This document shows positions 21,234-31,512 of a stretch of DNA of 64,000 nucleotides, in pieces. Location of the stretch: contig NC_067205.1 in NCBI RefSeq assembly GCF_026262505.1, positions 682,001 to 746,000 on the forward strand. Reading direction: 5' to 3'. The DNA is from Trichomonas vaginalis G3 (lineage: Eukaryota > Parabasalia > Trichomonadida > Trichomonadidae). How positions within the stretch are numbered: the stretch's first letter is position 1; every line of letters starts with the position of its first letter. Under the pieces are notes generated by a model, which made no database searches, had not been told where the DNA came from, and saw only the letters and a program-made list of their open reading frames with translations. The translations under genes and the position numbers were made by a program.

Positions 21234-22871
21234 TTAATAGTTAGCGACATGGTTGTAATCACCACGGAACCAGTCTTGAAGGTAGTTGACGACCTCTCTC
21301 TTGACGAGCATCGTGGCAAGTTCAATTGGAACTTTGCCTTTATTGTCTTCGAGGTCGTACATCGAACCTTGGAGAACCAACAGCTTTGCATTGGTTACCT
21401 TTCCGTTTTGAACTGCGTGGTGCAATGGTGACTTGCCTTCTGCATCCTGGTGGTTGACGTTTGCTCCACTGTGCATGAGATAGTCAAGGAAGACTTGGTC
21501 ATTTCTCTCTGCTGCGTAAGAGAGAACAGTGCGTAAGGCAGTGTCTGTCTCATTGATGTTGAAGCCGAGCTGGAGCAGCTTGTTGAAGATCGGAATGCTT
21601 TCTGCAGAGGTAATGGCGAAGATGAGGCTGTGTCCCTTTGTGTCCTTGACGTGAATGTCAGCTCCGTGGTCGATCAAGAAGCAGAATGCTTCCAAAGAGT
21701 GGGATTTGATCGCGTAGTAAAGAGTTCCATGGCCTTCTTGATCCAAGCTGTTGATATCTGCACCACGATCTAAGAACGTGGTGATTAATCTGATGTTTCC
21801 GTAGGAACAAGCGTAGTGGAGTGGCTGAACCTTGGAATCGTCGACCGTTAGGGCGTTGGCGCCATTATCGAGAAGGAAGTGGCATGATTCAACACTTTGG
21901 AACTTCGATGCGATGCATATTGGAGTTTGTAACTTCGAATTTTGTAATTTGATATTTGCTCCGTGGTTCGTGAGCCATTGTAATGCTGCAACGTAATTGT
22001 GACTTGCAGCAATATGCAATGGTGTATTGCCTTCGTTATCATGAGCATTTATGGTTGCACCGTTATCTGATAAATAGTCCCATAGAGGTGGCAAGTAATA
22101 ATGGAAGGAGTAAAGTAATGCTACGTCCATGTCTTGTTTTTCTTTAATGTACAAAACGAGGTTCCTGAGGTTGTATTCCAAGAATTTGGATTTATCAACG
22201 TTGGCACTGAGAACTGGATCCTGTACAAGGTCGTAATTGTGGGTTCTTAATGCATAGATCATGCATTGATCATCCATTTTTTGGGACTGTAGGCACAAGT
22301 CGATAATTTCTTTGCATCCTCCGATAATTGCTAGGTAGAGGCAGTTTTGGGTAACCTTCATGAGCATTTTCTCTAGCAAGTATTTGAAGACGGTCAAAGA
22401 GCCATGGTAGGCGGCAACTTCGAGGAGGTTAAGATTGTAAATTGGGTATAGAGCAGAGTCTAAGGTATCTTCAATACTGATAAAGCTCTGTCTCAGGTAT
22501 TCGATTAAAGCTGGAAGGTCGTCGCGCATAATTAAGAAGAAGATGGAGCTGGGTTCATGAACGGTTAACAAATATGGCTGTCTGACAGGGAAACTAAGGT
22601 TGAATTCCTTATTCAGCAAGTATTTAAAGGCTGGATGAATGTTTTCAAGGCCTTTATCTGGCAGATACTCCTTATAAAGGATCTTGAAAACCTCCCAATA
22701 GGCGGCAAAATATTTGTTCTTAAGAGTACAATGTATGCTAATATCGGTTAATATTGAAGCAATGGGGACATTGTACTTAGAAACCAAGATGGATTTGATC
22801 TTTTCGACAATTTGTCTAATTGTTGTTTCTTCAGTGGAGGTAAGGTTGTACACTGAGTCATATGTGCTCAA
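21234..22871 (-). CDS. DUF3447-type ankyrin-repeat protein, no ATG
   Basis: At least 545 residues. The N-terminal half (to about 250) is the helical region that trichomonad DUF3447 proteins carry. The C-terminal 290 residues hold about eight ankyrin repeats, with clear units such as GNTPLHIAASHNYVAALQWL and GKSPLHHAVQNGKVTNAKLL. Ankyrin stacks bind other proteins; the partner is unknown. The family is very large in trichomonads. The frame begins at TTG (22869-22871) and stays open upstream for about 235 more bases, to a stop near 23108, without any ATG. That upstream part includes SSLAFFESIEDY, which looks like the real N-terminus. The gene may start at a non-AUG codon, have lost its start, or have an unseen upstream exon. 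Codons are regular throughout, so decay is recent if it has decayed. Confidence 0.8.
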   Translation of the reverse strand: MSTYDSVYNLTSTEETTIRQIVEKIKSILVSKYNVPIASILTDISIHCTLKNKYFAAYWEVFKILYKEYLPDKGLENIHPAFKYLLNKEFNLSFPVRQPYLLTVHEPSSIFFLIMRDDLPALIEYLRQSFISIEDTLDSALYPIYNLNLLEVAAYHGSLTVFKYLLEKMLMKVTQNCLYLAIIGGCKEIIDLCLQSQKMDDQCMIYALRTHNYDLVQDPVLSANVDKSKFLEYNLRNLVLYIKEKQDMDVALLYSFHYYLPPLWDYLSDNGATINAHDNEGNTPLHIAASHNYVAALQWLTNHGANIKLQNSKLQTPICIASKFQSVESCHFLLDNGANALTVDDSKVQPLHYACSYGNIRLITTFLDRGADINSLDQEGHGTLYYAIKSHSLEAFCFLIDHGADIHVKDTKGHSLIFAITSAESIPIFNKLLQLGFNINETDTALRTVLSYAAERNDQVFLDYLMHSGANVNHQDAEGKSPLHHAVQNGKVTNAKLLVLQGSMYDLEDNKGKVPIELATMLVKREVVNYLQDWFRGDYNHVANY

Positions 22872-23796
22872 GTAGTCTTCTATGCTTTCAAAAAAGGCTA
22901 ATGATGAAGGGTCGCTAAATTTTGAATTCGTTTCAAAAAAAATGATTTTAAAATCTTGTTGATTTGTATGAAAATTTACAGGCGCAATACTATATGCCTT
23001 ATTATAACTATAATAATATGAATTAAATTGATTTCGTTTCTTAATGATTGAAAATCTACTTTGTATTGAAAATAATCGCGCGGCAAAATAAAATTTGTAA
23101 AACTTGTTCTAAATCGAGAAATGAATATTACTGCTACAATTTTAAAATTTGAATGTCATGAGATTGAATGAAACATAAATAATGAAATTGAAAAGAATTT
23201 GAGTCTTACAAATCGTTGCAATAAATTTCTTCAAAAAATAAGCAAATATTTAATGTTAGTTATGCATAATGACAAGGAATTATCAATGACAGATTAAGAT
23301 TAATTGAAAAAATTCTGAGAATTAATTGTTTTGACAACAAATTGCTTAGTGATAAGATAGTTCTTAATAATTTCGATAGTAAGCATATATTTCCAAAATT
23401 GATCACTTTTGAATTAGACTCGAGTCCATCAATAATAATGGGCGGGATAAATTGGAGAATTTGATCCAATAATGTGTCTTCATGAGATGTCGGAGTAGAT
23501 TTGATGGTGAATATTTGGGAAAAATCTGAATATTTCATAAAAGATATAAACTAGCTCTTTTTTATTAAAAAGATGCTAGTATTTGCATATCTAAATCGGA
23601 GAAAAGTACAAAAGAGCGCTTTTCAATAATTTTAACAATATGAAAATTTAAGAGTCAGATAGATCATTAAATTTATCTTTTAAATTAAATGTCTTATTAA
23701 CCACGAATTTATTATGGTGTAAATTTTCGAACGATTGTGATGTAAGATTATGAAATGTAAAAAACAAAAAAATTGAATGGTCTCTAATGATATTCT
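22872..23796. other. Spacer upstream of the ankyrin gene
   Basis: The first 235 bases continue the open ankyrin frame without an ATG. The rest is A+T-rich. It holds one small minus-strand frame (23260-23538), listed separately with low confidence. Confidence 0.5.
23260..23538 (-). CDS. Small hypothetical protein or gene fragment
   Basis: A 92-residue frame with an ATG. It is helical and Leu/Ile-rich (HEDTLLDQILQFIPPIIIDG). The composition is better than that of random A+T-rich DNA, and it could be the first exon-like piece of a HEAT/ARM-type gene. No partner motifs or homologue is recognised. It may be spurious. Confidence 0.25.
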   Translation of the reverse strand: MKYSDFSQIFTIKSTPTSHEDTLLDQILQFIPPIIIDGLESNSKVINFGNICLLSKLLRTILSLSNLLSKQLILRIFSINLNLSLIIPCHYA

Positions 23797-25271
23797 GTTG
23801 CATGCTAAGTAGTGTCAATGTGTAAACCTCTCAATTTTATTGTCGGGGAAGCAACACAATTCCCTCAAAAATATTGAAAAAATATAGAAAATAAAATGAA
23901 TTAAGATGTACTTAAAATGAGAAATAGATTATGATATTAGATTTTAGAAAAAACAGACTTTTGATATAACTTTTGAGAATCTCATATAAAAAAAGCATTT
24001 AAAAATAAATTTAAATATCTTATTTATTTTACTATTGTAAATATATTCTGAGATTTTTAGAAAAAAACACTTTTCATAAGTATTCAATATTTGAGAATAC
24101 GGTCCAAAAAAAATAGATTCTCTTATATTAGCGGATCTTTTTCATGAGTTATTGTTAATATAAAAACATAAAAAGCTACCAATATGAGAAATTAAACCCT
24201 GCGAGGCACCAGTCTAGAACTGGCGCTTCGCAGGGTTTAATTTCTCTTGACAAATGACAAAACTTGTTCGCAATTGTGAACCATTGCGAGCAAGTTTGCC
24301 AGATATCTGGAAGGAATTGCTCCTTATGATATATGCATTGTAACTGTATATATCATAAAGAGCAATTCCTTCAATTAAACGCAAAAACTTTGGTGCAATC
24401 GTTGCTGATTGCACCAAAGTTTTCGAACTTTCCCGAGGGAATTGGAGGGTGAGAGATACATATTCTATCTATGTACCTCCCACCCTCCAAATCCCACTCT
24501 AAATGGGAGAAACTTTGTTCGCATGTTATCTTATTCAAACAAAGTTTCTCCCATTTAGAGAAGGAATAGGAGCCTACCAGGCACTGATATATAATCAGTG
24601 CTTTGTAGGCTCCTATTCCTAATAAAAATTTGAAAACTTTGGAGCATTTGATTATTGTATTTTGTCAAGAGAAATTAAACCCTGCGAAGTGCCAGTTCTA
24701 GACTGGCCTCGCAGGGTTTAATTTCTCATATTGGTAGATTTTGATTTTTTATATTAACAAAACATGAAAAAGATCCGCTTATAGAAGAGGAAACTCTCTA
24801 TCAGAGGTGCTGAATTCAGGCATTCGCATCTGATAGAGAGTCTCCTTTTATATAAGCGAATATAAAAGAATCTATTCTTTTTTGGAGCGTATTTTCAAAT
24901 ATTGAATACTTATGAAAAGTGTTTTTCCTAAAAATTTAATATAATGCTTAGCACAATATATAAAATTAAAATATCTATAATTATTTTCTATATCACACTT
25001 TTCATTACACCTTGAAAAGTCTTCTCAAACTCTATTTTTAATTATTTTTTAGATATATCTCAAGTGTGATTATTCAAAAACTCATATAGACTATATTTAT
25101 TTTTTCATTCAAAAAATTATATGAGAATCTCAAATTAACTTTCAAATTTTTTATTTTAAAAACATATTAATAATCATATTTTAAGATACTTTTTCGCCCA
25201 AAAAATAATCGTACTTCCTCGACGATTAATAGGATCTCAATTTTTATCGTTGACACTACTTAGCATGCAAC
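23797..25271. mobile_element. 1475-bp foldback element with a row of nine hairpins
   Basis: The ends are a perfect 22-bp inverted repeat: 23797-23818 and 25250-25271, beginning GTTGCATGCTAAG inward. Long imperfect arms follow, for example 24060-24180 against 24728-24930. The centre (24186-24727) is a head-to-tail row of stem-loops: 24186-24246, 24261-24296, 24310-24372, 24384-24423, 24442-24490, 24497-24560, 24562-24620 and 24669-24727. Stems are 14-24 bp; those at 24384 (17 bp), 24497 (23 bp) and 24562 (16 bp) are perfect. The first and last hairpins are copies of each other, so the row is itself nearly symmetrical. A ninth hairpin (24777-24857) interrupts the right arm only. There is no transposase or ORF. 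I take it as a non-autonomous foldback DNA transposon that gains hairpins as units. Confidence 0.85.
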
Positions 25272-25494
25272 ATTATTTAAACATATATTGATATCTTATA
25301 ATTTATACAATTGATTTTTGACATTATTTCAATATTTTCAATTATCATGGCAGTAACTGTCAGAATTGATGATTCAATCTACTTTTTACATTCGTTCAAT
25401 TCAATGTTCCCTAATAAAACTATCAACAATTTACGCATTGCTTTCAAAAATATGACTTTTTAAATTTTTGAATTAATCTCAAAATTCTAATTAT

Positions 25495-26787
25495 ATGAAA
25501 TCACTCAAGGACCCACTCTCCCTCCCAAAACGAGGCTGGCTAAAGAAAAAAGGAAACAACCAAGGATTATGGCATAACAGGTATGTTTCTATTTCAGATC
25601 ACTCAATTATCGTATCCAAAGATGAAGCAATTACAAACATTGATATTGTAATCCCCATGACACCAGATGTTACTTTCGAATTAGTTCGCGGAGCAACAAA
25701 TCCGAGATTTCAAATCAAGCCATCTAAGGACGCTCAGCCTATTTTATTTTCTGCATGCTCATCTGAAGAAATATCCGAGTGGTTTAACGTTTTTCGATCA
25801 ATTCAAACAACATGCACTAAACTGTCGATGGATGACTTCCAGATAATTTCTGTTCTTGGCAGAGGTTACTATGGAAAGGTCATGCTTTGCAGAAGATATG
25901 ATAATGATCAGCTTTATGCAATCAAATCCATAAGAAAATCTGTGATAAACGATGTTGATGGTTGCTCTGTTCTTACTGAGAAGAATATCATGATGAAAAT
26001 CCATCATCCATTCGTTGTTAACCTCTGTTTCGCCTTCCAATCTGATCGTAAGGTCTATTTAGGCTTGGAATACGCTTCTGGCGGAGAATTGTTTTATTAC
26101 ATGGAAAAAGTCGGAGTTGTTCCAATTGACGATGCCAGATTGTACATTGCTGAAATTGGCTTGGCTCTCTCTCATTTGCACAAGTACGGAATCATTTACA
26201 GAGATCTGAAACCTGAAAACGTTTTATTTGACGCAGATGGTCATATAAAGCTTACAGATTTCGGACTCTCAAAGGAGTTAAACGGTACTACAGGAGCAAC
26301 CACCTTCTGTGGAACACCGGATTATTTAGCCCCAGAAGTTGTTCTTCAGCAGGAATACGGAACAAAGATCGATGAGTGGGCATTAGGTATTCTGACTTAC
26401 GAAATGATTTTCGGTCGTACTCCTTTCTATAACGAGAACAAGTCGATTTTATTACAAGATATTGTTGAATCGGAACCGTTCTATCCTGAAGATGCGGATG
26501 AGAGAATTGTCGACTTCATGAAGAGATTACTCGAGAAGGATCCAAAGAAACGCGCTACATTTGAAGAAATTAAAAGTCATCCGTTCTTTGAAGGAGTTGA
26601 TTGGGATGCAATTCTTGGCAGAGAGTACATGCCAAGCTATATTCCACAAATTAAAGACAGGTTCTCAACTCAGAATTTTGATCCCGAATTTACCAATGAA
26701 ATCGCTGTAGATTCATTTGTAACCCCTGGTATGACCGATTTCGGCAACATTGCTGGATTCTCTTTTGTTCAAACTGGCTTAGCCTAA
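25495..26787 (+). CDS. PH domain-AGC protein kinase (Akt/PKB-like)
   Basis: 430 residues from an ATG. Residues about 11-104 form a PH domain (RGWLKKKGNNQGLWHNRYV start, EEISEWFNVF end), which binds phosphoinositides or membrane proteins. The kinase domain follows at about 113-367. It has the glycine loop GRGYYGKV, the ATP-binding Lys in AIKSIRK, the catalytic YRDLKPEN, the DFG metal motif and an activation loop TTFCGTPDYLAPE with a phosphorylatable Thr. The C-tail has a turn-motif-like FVTPG and a hydrophobic motif FAGFSFV, whose Ser is the usual second activation site. All catalytic residues are present, so it should be an active Ser/Thr kinase. The PH-kinase order is that of Akt/PKB, but trichomonads have many such AGC kinases, so a one-to-one name is not justified. 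The foldback element ends 223 bp upstream. Confidence 0.93.
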   Translation: MKSLKDPLSLPKRGWLKKKGNNQGLWHNRYVSISDHSIIVSKDEAITNIDIVIPMTPDVTFELVRGATNPRFQIKPSKDAQPILFSACSSEEISEWFNVFRSIQTTCTKLSMDDFQIISVLGRGYYGKVMLCRRYDNDQLYAIKSIRKSVINDVDGCSVLTEKNIMMKIHHPFVVNLCFAFQSDRKVYLGLEYASGGELFYYMEKVGVVPIDDARLYIAEIGLALSHLHKYGIIYRDLKPENVLFDADGHIKLTDFGLSKELNGTTGATTFCGTPDYLAPEVVLQQEYGTKIDEWALGILTYEMIFGRTPFYNENKSILLQDIVESEPFYPEDADERIVDFMKRLLEKDPKKRATFEEIKSHPFFEGVDWDAILGREYMPSYIPQIKDRFSTQNFDPEFTNEIAVDSFVTPGMTDFGNIAGFSFVQTGLA

Positions 26788-26848
26788 TTTTATTGAATTT
26801 TTATCTTTTTATTTTTCCTTTTTTTATCTGTTTAAACGTATTTATTAC

Positions 26849-27195
26849 TTAATGAGATTTATTTTTTGCTCCGAAATGGTCCATTAACTGCGGCAGATTA
26901 ATTATTTGATTCTTTTTTTCCCTACCGTTAAAACGGGAGTTATCTACACAAGCCCCGTAACGTAGTTTGATACAAACGGCGTCGAAATTTAAATAACTAC
27001 ATAGCTCATTAAAGAATGACATTAATGTTGTTTCCTTTCTTTTTTTCCAATTACTCAATGCAACGTAAATAAACTTGCTAGCGATAGTGTCCCTGACGTT
27101 CTTTTGATTCAATAAAGCTGTGAACAAAATTTGTTCAACTAAATAGAATAGTCTTTCGGTAACCCTATTAAGAAAAATACCAAAAATTGATTTTT
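26849..27195 (-). pseudogene. Unidentified open stretch without ATG
   Basis: A minus-strand frame open for about 115 codons with protein-like composition (ALSNWKKRKETTLMSFFNEL) but no ATG. It ends 60 bases from the kinase stop. It may be the 3' remnant of an unknown gene facing the kinase gene. I do not recognise it, and it could be chance. Confidence 0.25.
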
Positions 27196-28700
27196 AATAT
27201 ATTTACTTGTAGATTCGCTTGGAATTTCACGTTTGTATCCAATATCATTAGTTTTACAACGATACTCGATGACTGAACAGAGGATAATGTAAATATGTAT
27301 GATAAACTACAATTTCCTATGCAATGCTTAGATTTCGAGCTTTCAATTCATTTTAGGGAATATTCTTTAAACTTACTTCCTTTGTACCTATTATAAAACG
27401 TTGTTATTAGCTCCTCTGATATTATTACACTTTATTAAATTGTATAAATCTCTAATTTATTTAACAAATTTTTTGTTGTTTTTGTTGTTGATTGTAATTT
27501 TGAGAAAGATTGAATTAATGATAACATATATGACAAATTTATATTATAAATCATCCAATTTTGAGATATAGTTTATCTTATTAACACAAATTACAATTTA
27601 AATATAAAAATTAAAGGATAATATTATAGAAATAACAAAATTGAAAGATTCTACAGTATTTAAATTTCAAAATTCTATTTCAATAAATAAAAAAATAACA
27701 AAATATTGAAATTTTTGAAAAAATTTCCAATTTTTAATGCAAAAATAAAAAAAATCAGTTACAAATATTATTATTTTTCCATTATATATATGGTAAAATT
27801 CAAAAATTTGGAAAATAGGTGATGAGTTCAAATGTTCCTTGTTCCCAGAGAGAACCTAATTCCACCATAAAAATCTGAATTCAGAATATATTTTATCAAA
27901 TCATCTCTTACACTTATACTACATGTTCAAGAACAGCTTTTTTAAGTTTGCACACAGTAGATACTATAATCATGGAATTTACATTATATTTTCTCTTTTT
28001 TAAAAAATTCATATTATATGAATACAATATTACCTTGATTCGGCGATTTCATTAATTACATCTTCATGAAACTTTGATGTTCTCTTAAGCAGCACAAAAG
28101 ATTTTGATAGATTTGAAATTATATTTGAATCTCGAAATCGAATCGTAGGTATTTTATAATATTAAACATAATTACATTAGTGCTGATGGCAGATCAAAAT
28201 GAGACAATTTTGGCCGGTTTTGTATATTGTGAAGATATATCCTATTGCTTATGTCGTTATGGGAATCAAAGCGACGCTACCACTCAAGATTAAAACTCTA
28301 GGATAACCATTTTCATTATCATCCAACCAATGATTTCGTATTTTGGATGTTGAAAAAAATTAGTTGACTCATATGAACTGCCACTGCTCGGCACTATACA
28401 TCACATCCTACAAAAATAAGATTATGCTACCTCTAAAGCATGCAAACCAAAATATGCAAAATTATTTTAATTTAAACAACAAGCCATCTTAATTCATTCT
28501 TCATCATCCGTTCAGGAAAGTACTTATAAATCTAATGAGAGTGGATATTGATTTCTCATACTAGTTAAGTTTTGATTCGAATATCGAGAATGTTGAGTGT
28601 TCTCACTAGTATTAGCATAATGTGGATTTTGGTGATTTTGATTCTTACTATATAAATATATAGAATTGTATAAAAATTGGGTTCATATTTTAATCTCTTA
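27196..28700. other. Gene-free A+T-rich stretch
   Basis: 1.5 kb of A+T-rich DNA, with no credible ORF, RNA gene or inverted repeat seen. Confidence 0.6.
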
Positions 28701-28704
28701 GCTG

Positions 28705-28755
28705 CTTACAAGTATTCAATGTCACTTTTGTGCTCGAGATTTTGACTCTAGTATA
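28705..28755. repeat. 51-bp dispersed repeat, copy 2
   Basis: Identical to 9928-9978. It lies 55 bp past the stop codon of the Cys-rich gene, but the decayed copy of that gene at 6286 has nothing like it nearby. The repeat is therefore not simply the gene's 3' flank. It includes TGTCACTTTT at 28720-28729. Confidence 0.85.
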
Positions 28756-28810
28756 CAAAAAAATTAAAATATATGAAGTAAACATCAATTCAAATTTGTT
28801 TAATTTCTTA

Positions 28811-30538
28811 TTACCTACGTAAGAAACGTAGCTGCTTATAATATGCATCTTTAGTATCATGTGTGTGTTTAACTTTAACACATGTTTGGTTGCTCGAATA
28901 ATATCCTGATGGACATTTTGAAGAACAATGACCATTGTAAAGAGAAAATTCAGTGTTGCAACTAATGCATGTTAAAGATGAATTACATATTGAGCAATTA
29001 TCTGGACATAAATGGCATCTATCAGATGATAAATAATATCCAGAATTACAAACAGTGCATAACGTTGAAGAAGTACATGTTGAGCAATTACCGGAACATT
29101 TTGAACAATCGCCTGATGATAAATAATAACCCTCTGAACAATGTTTACATCCTGAATCACTGCATTGATCGCATCCTGATGAAGTTGAACATGATACACA
29201 TCTACCTGATGATAAATAATAACCAGTTATACAACTAGTACATCTTGAATTACTGCATTGAGCACATCCAGATAATGGCGAACATGGAAGGCATTCGTCA
29301 TTTGATAAATAATAACCATCATTACAACTATTACATGATGATGAAGTGCATGTTGTACATCCAGATGGACATGATTGGCATGTACCAGATGATGATAGAT
29401 AATAACCAGTATTACATCTATCACATGATGAAGATGAAGTGCATGTTGCACAATGATCTGAACACTTTGTACAATCTCCATTTGATACATAATAACCATC
29501 TGAACACTGTGTACATTTTGAATTACTACATTGTTTACATACAGATGTAGGTGAACATGATGTGCATCTTCCAGATGATAAATAATATCCATCATTACAA
29601 ATAGTACATGATGAAGGTGAATTACATGTTGAACAATTATCTGGACACTTTGTACAATCTCCATTTGATACATAATAACCATCTGAACACTGTGTACATT
29701 TTGAATTACTACATCGTTTACATATAGATGTAGGTGAACATAATGTGCAGTTACCAGATGATAAATAATAACTAGGATTACAACTTTCACATGATGAACG
29801 TGAACTACATTTTGCACAATGATCTAAACATGAATGGCACTGACCTTCAGATAAATAAGTTCCTTGAGAACAACCTTGGCATGAAGTAGATGATGAACAT
29901 GATAAACATGAAGGAGAACATTGTTCACATCCAGGAGATTTTTCATATGGTAAATAATATCCTTCGGGACACCTATCGCATCAAACTTTACCAGAGGCAT
30001 AATAATGACAACTTTCGCAATTATAACAATCATCTCTTATAATCCTCACCGTGCCAAATTTTGAATAGTTTTTGCGTTGTATTTCGCCGTGGTGTGAACT
30101 AATAAATATCGTATTTTGTTTTGAATCAATAGATTTAATATTTTTTGAAAATATTTTAGAATTTGGTTGATATTCTTGAATTATCGTGTTATATCGATCA
30201 TTTGAATGTAATATTTTATTTGATTTCTCTGTTGTGCCGCCAAGTGATATAAGGAGTATTGTTGTTTCTTTGAGTTTGATTCGTTCTTGAGAAAATTCCC
30301 AGAAACTACCATATGAGTCAGTTTGTTCACCACTATGAGCTTCAATGATGTAATTACCTGGTTCAACGTTGATTTTATAAGGTGAACAATCATTTGTGTT
30401 TTTACAAGGATTAAGAAGCTCATAATAGTTTTGATTAACAACAACATTAGGTGATCCTTTTGATGCATCAAGTAAACTTATTTGTTGAAGAAAATAACTT
30501 AAGTTCGTGTAAGAAATAAGGGGAAAAAATCTGCTCAA
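28811..30538 (-). CDS. Cys-rich repeat surface-type protein, one in-frame TGA (copy A)
   Basis: The minus-strand frame runs from upstream of 30538 to a TAA at 28811-28813 and is broken only by TGA at 29981-29983. The first part, about 185 residues, is a beta-rich domain (QQISLLDASKGSPNVVV, PGNYIIEAHSGEQ, LLISLGGTTEKS) like the glycine-rich ALK-type sandwich found in trichomonad surface proteins. After the CYNC-ESC motif and the TGA come about thirteen Cys-rich units of the form CxxC-x-GYYLSSGxC, as in parasite furin/EGF-like repeats. The protein ends in a short basic tail. The layout implies an extracellular disulphide-rich stalk; no membrane segment or clear signal peptide is visible. No ATG exists in frame upstream back to a stop near 30680. 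Two other copies are in the window (6286 and 31733). It could be a pseudogene caught early, or a gene using read-through and an unusual start. Confidence 0.6.
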
Positions 30539-30685
30539 AACAATATGAAATTCAGTTCTGAAAAAGCTGGCGATGAATTCTGAAAATTTTACTGGTTTAT
30601 AAATGCAATTCTGTTTTCCAAAGACTAAAATTTTAATAAATAAGGAAATTGATAGTATTTCTCAAAAAAATAATAAAGATACATT

Positions 30686-31242
30686 TTGCTCCATTCACAG
30701 GATGCAGCATAAATTTAAATAAAACGTATCATTCCTTCAATTAAAATTTAGGAAATATTTTCCAGATGTTAAGCTGTCCAAAAACCATATAAAATATATT
30801 TATGATTATGAATTTTTCTTTAAAATAACAAGGTCGGAACGGCAGTAAACTATATAATTTTTTGAGACATCTCATTGAATTTTGTATTAAATTTTAAAAT
30901 CAAAGAAAAAGGGATTTCCAGAGAAAATCGTTCTCTTATTTAGTCCTATTCATATTATACAGTCAAATAACATTGAGTGAATCACACCATCTTTCACTTA
31001 AGGTAAAGTCCAATGGTTTTCTTTGTATGTTTATTTTCTGTTCAGTCAAATTCAACATAAAACTATTTCAAACTGACCCTTTCATTCTTTGTGGGCCATA
31101 ATTTATAATGGTAGTGCTTTAACGCAAAGTTTTTCTGGAGAATCTAAACAAAATATAGAATACGGCAGAACATTCCGCCATTAGCTCAACTACAGAATCC
31201 GTAGTGCTGTAAAAAACATGGAACAGTAGTTAGAGTACTTTA
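30686..31242. other. Spacer
   Basis: A+T-rich DNA without a credible gene. Short imperfect inverted repeats appear from about 31150, leading into the hairpin at 31243. Confidence 0.5.
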
Positions 31243-31298
31243 AGGCAAAGTCTTTACGAAGTTTCTCATTAAATGAGAGACTTCGGAAGGACTATTGC
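31243..31298. repeat. Single stem-loop
   Basis: GGCAA-AGTCT...GAAGT...TCTCATT pairs, with a few mismatches, with ATGAGAGA...CTTCG...GGACT...TTGCC. The stem is about 26 bp and the loop very short. It resembles the hairpin units of the 8.6-kb and 24-kb clusters in size and form. Confidence 0.65.
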
Positions 31299-31512
31299 CA
31301 TTTTACAGAAAATTTACATTCATGAATGTTTTTAAAGCCGTAATATAGTGAATGAATGCATTAAAAGAAAATTTTCAGAATAATTAAAAATTCTGAAAGA
31401 ATCTGGTACAATATCCTACCAAATTGGTTCAGTGAGAATTGTATTTTTTATTTGTAGAATCAAGATGGATGTTCAAGTGAAAATTAGATTCCGAATTTAG
31501 TTTTTGATAAGG

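Noticed and set aside
22872-23110. Intron at the 5' end of the ankyrin gene
   Set aside because: I did not see the trichomonad 5' GTATGT or the ACTAACACACAG-type 3' motif in the right orientation; the missing ATG remains unexplained.
24186-24727. CRISPR-like appearance (regular units of about 60 bp)
   Set aside because: The units are not repeats of one sequence; each is a different hairpin, there are no spacers or cas genes, and the host is eukaryotic.
28969-29817. Met/His/Asn- or Val/His-rich frames on both strands
   Set aside because: They are other-frame readings of the Cys-rich repeat gene (copy A).
29975-29990. Selenocysteine at the shared TGA
   Set aside because: I could not identify a SECIS-like structure, and parabasalids are not known to me to use selenocysteine; read-through or decay is simpler.
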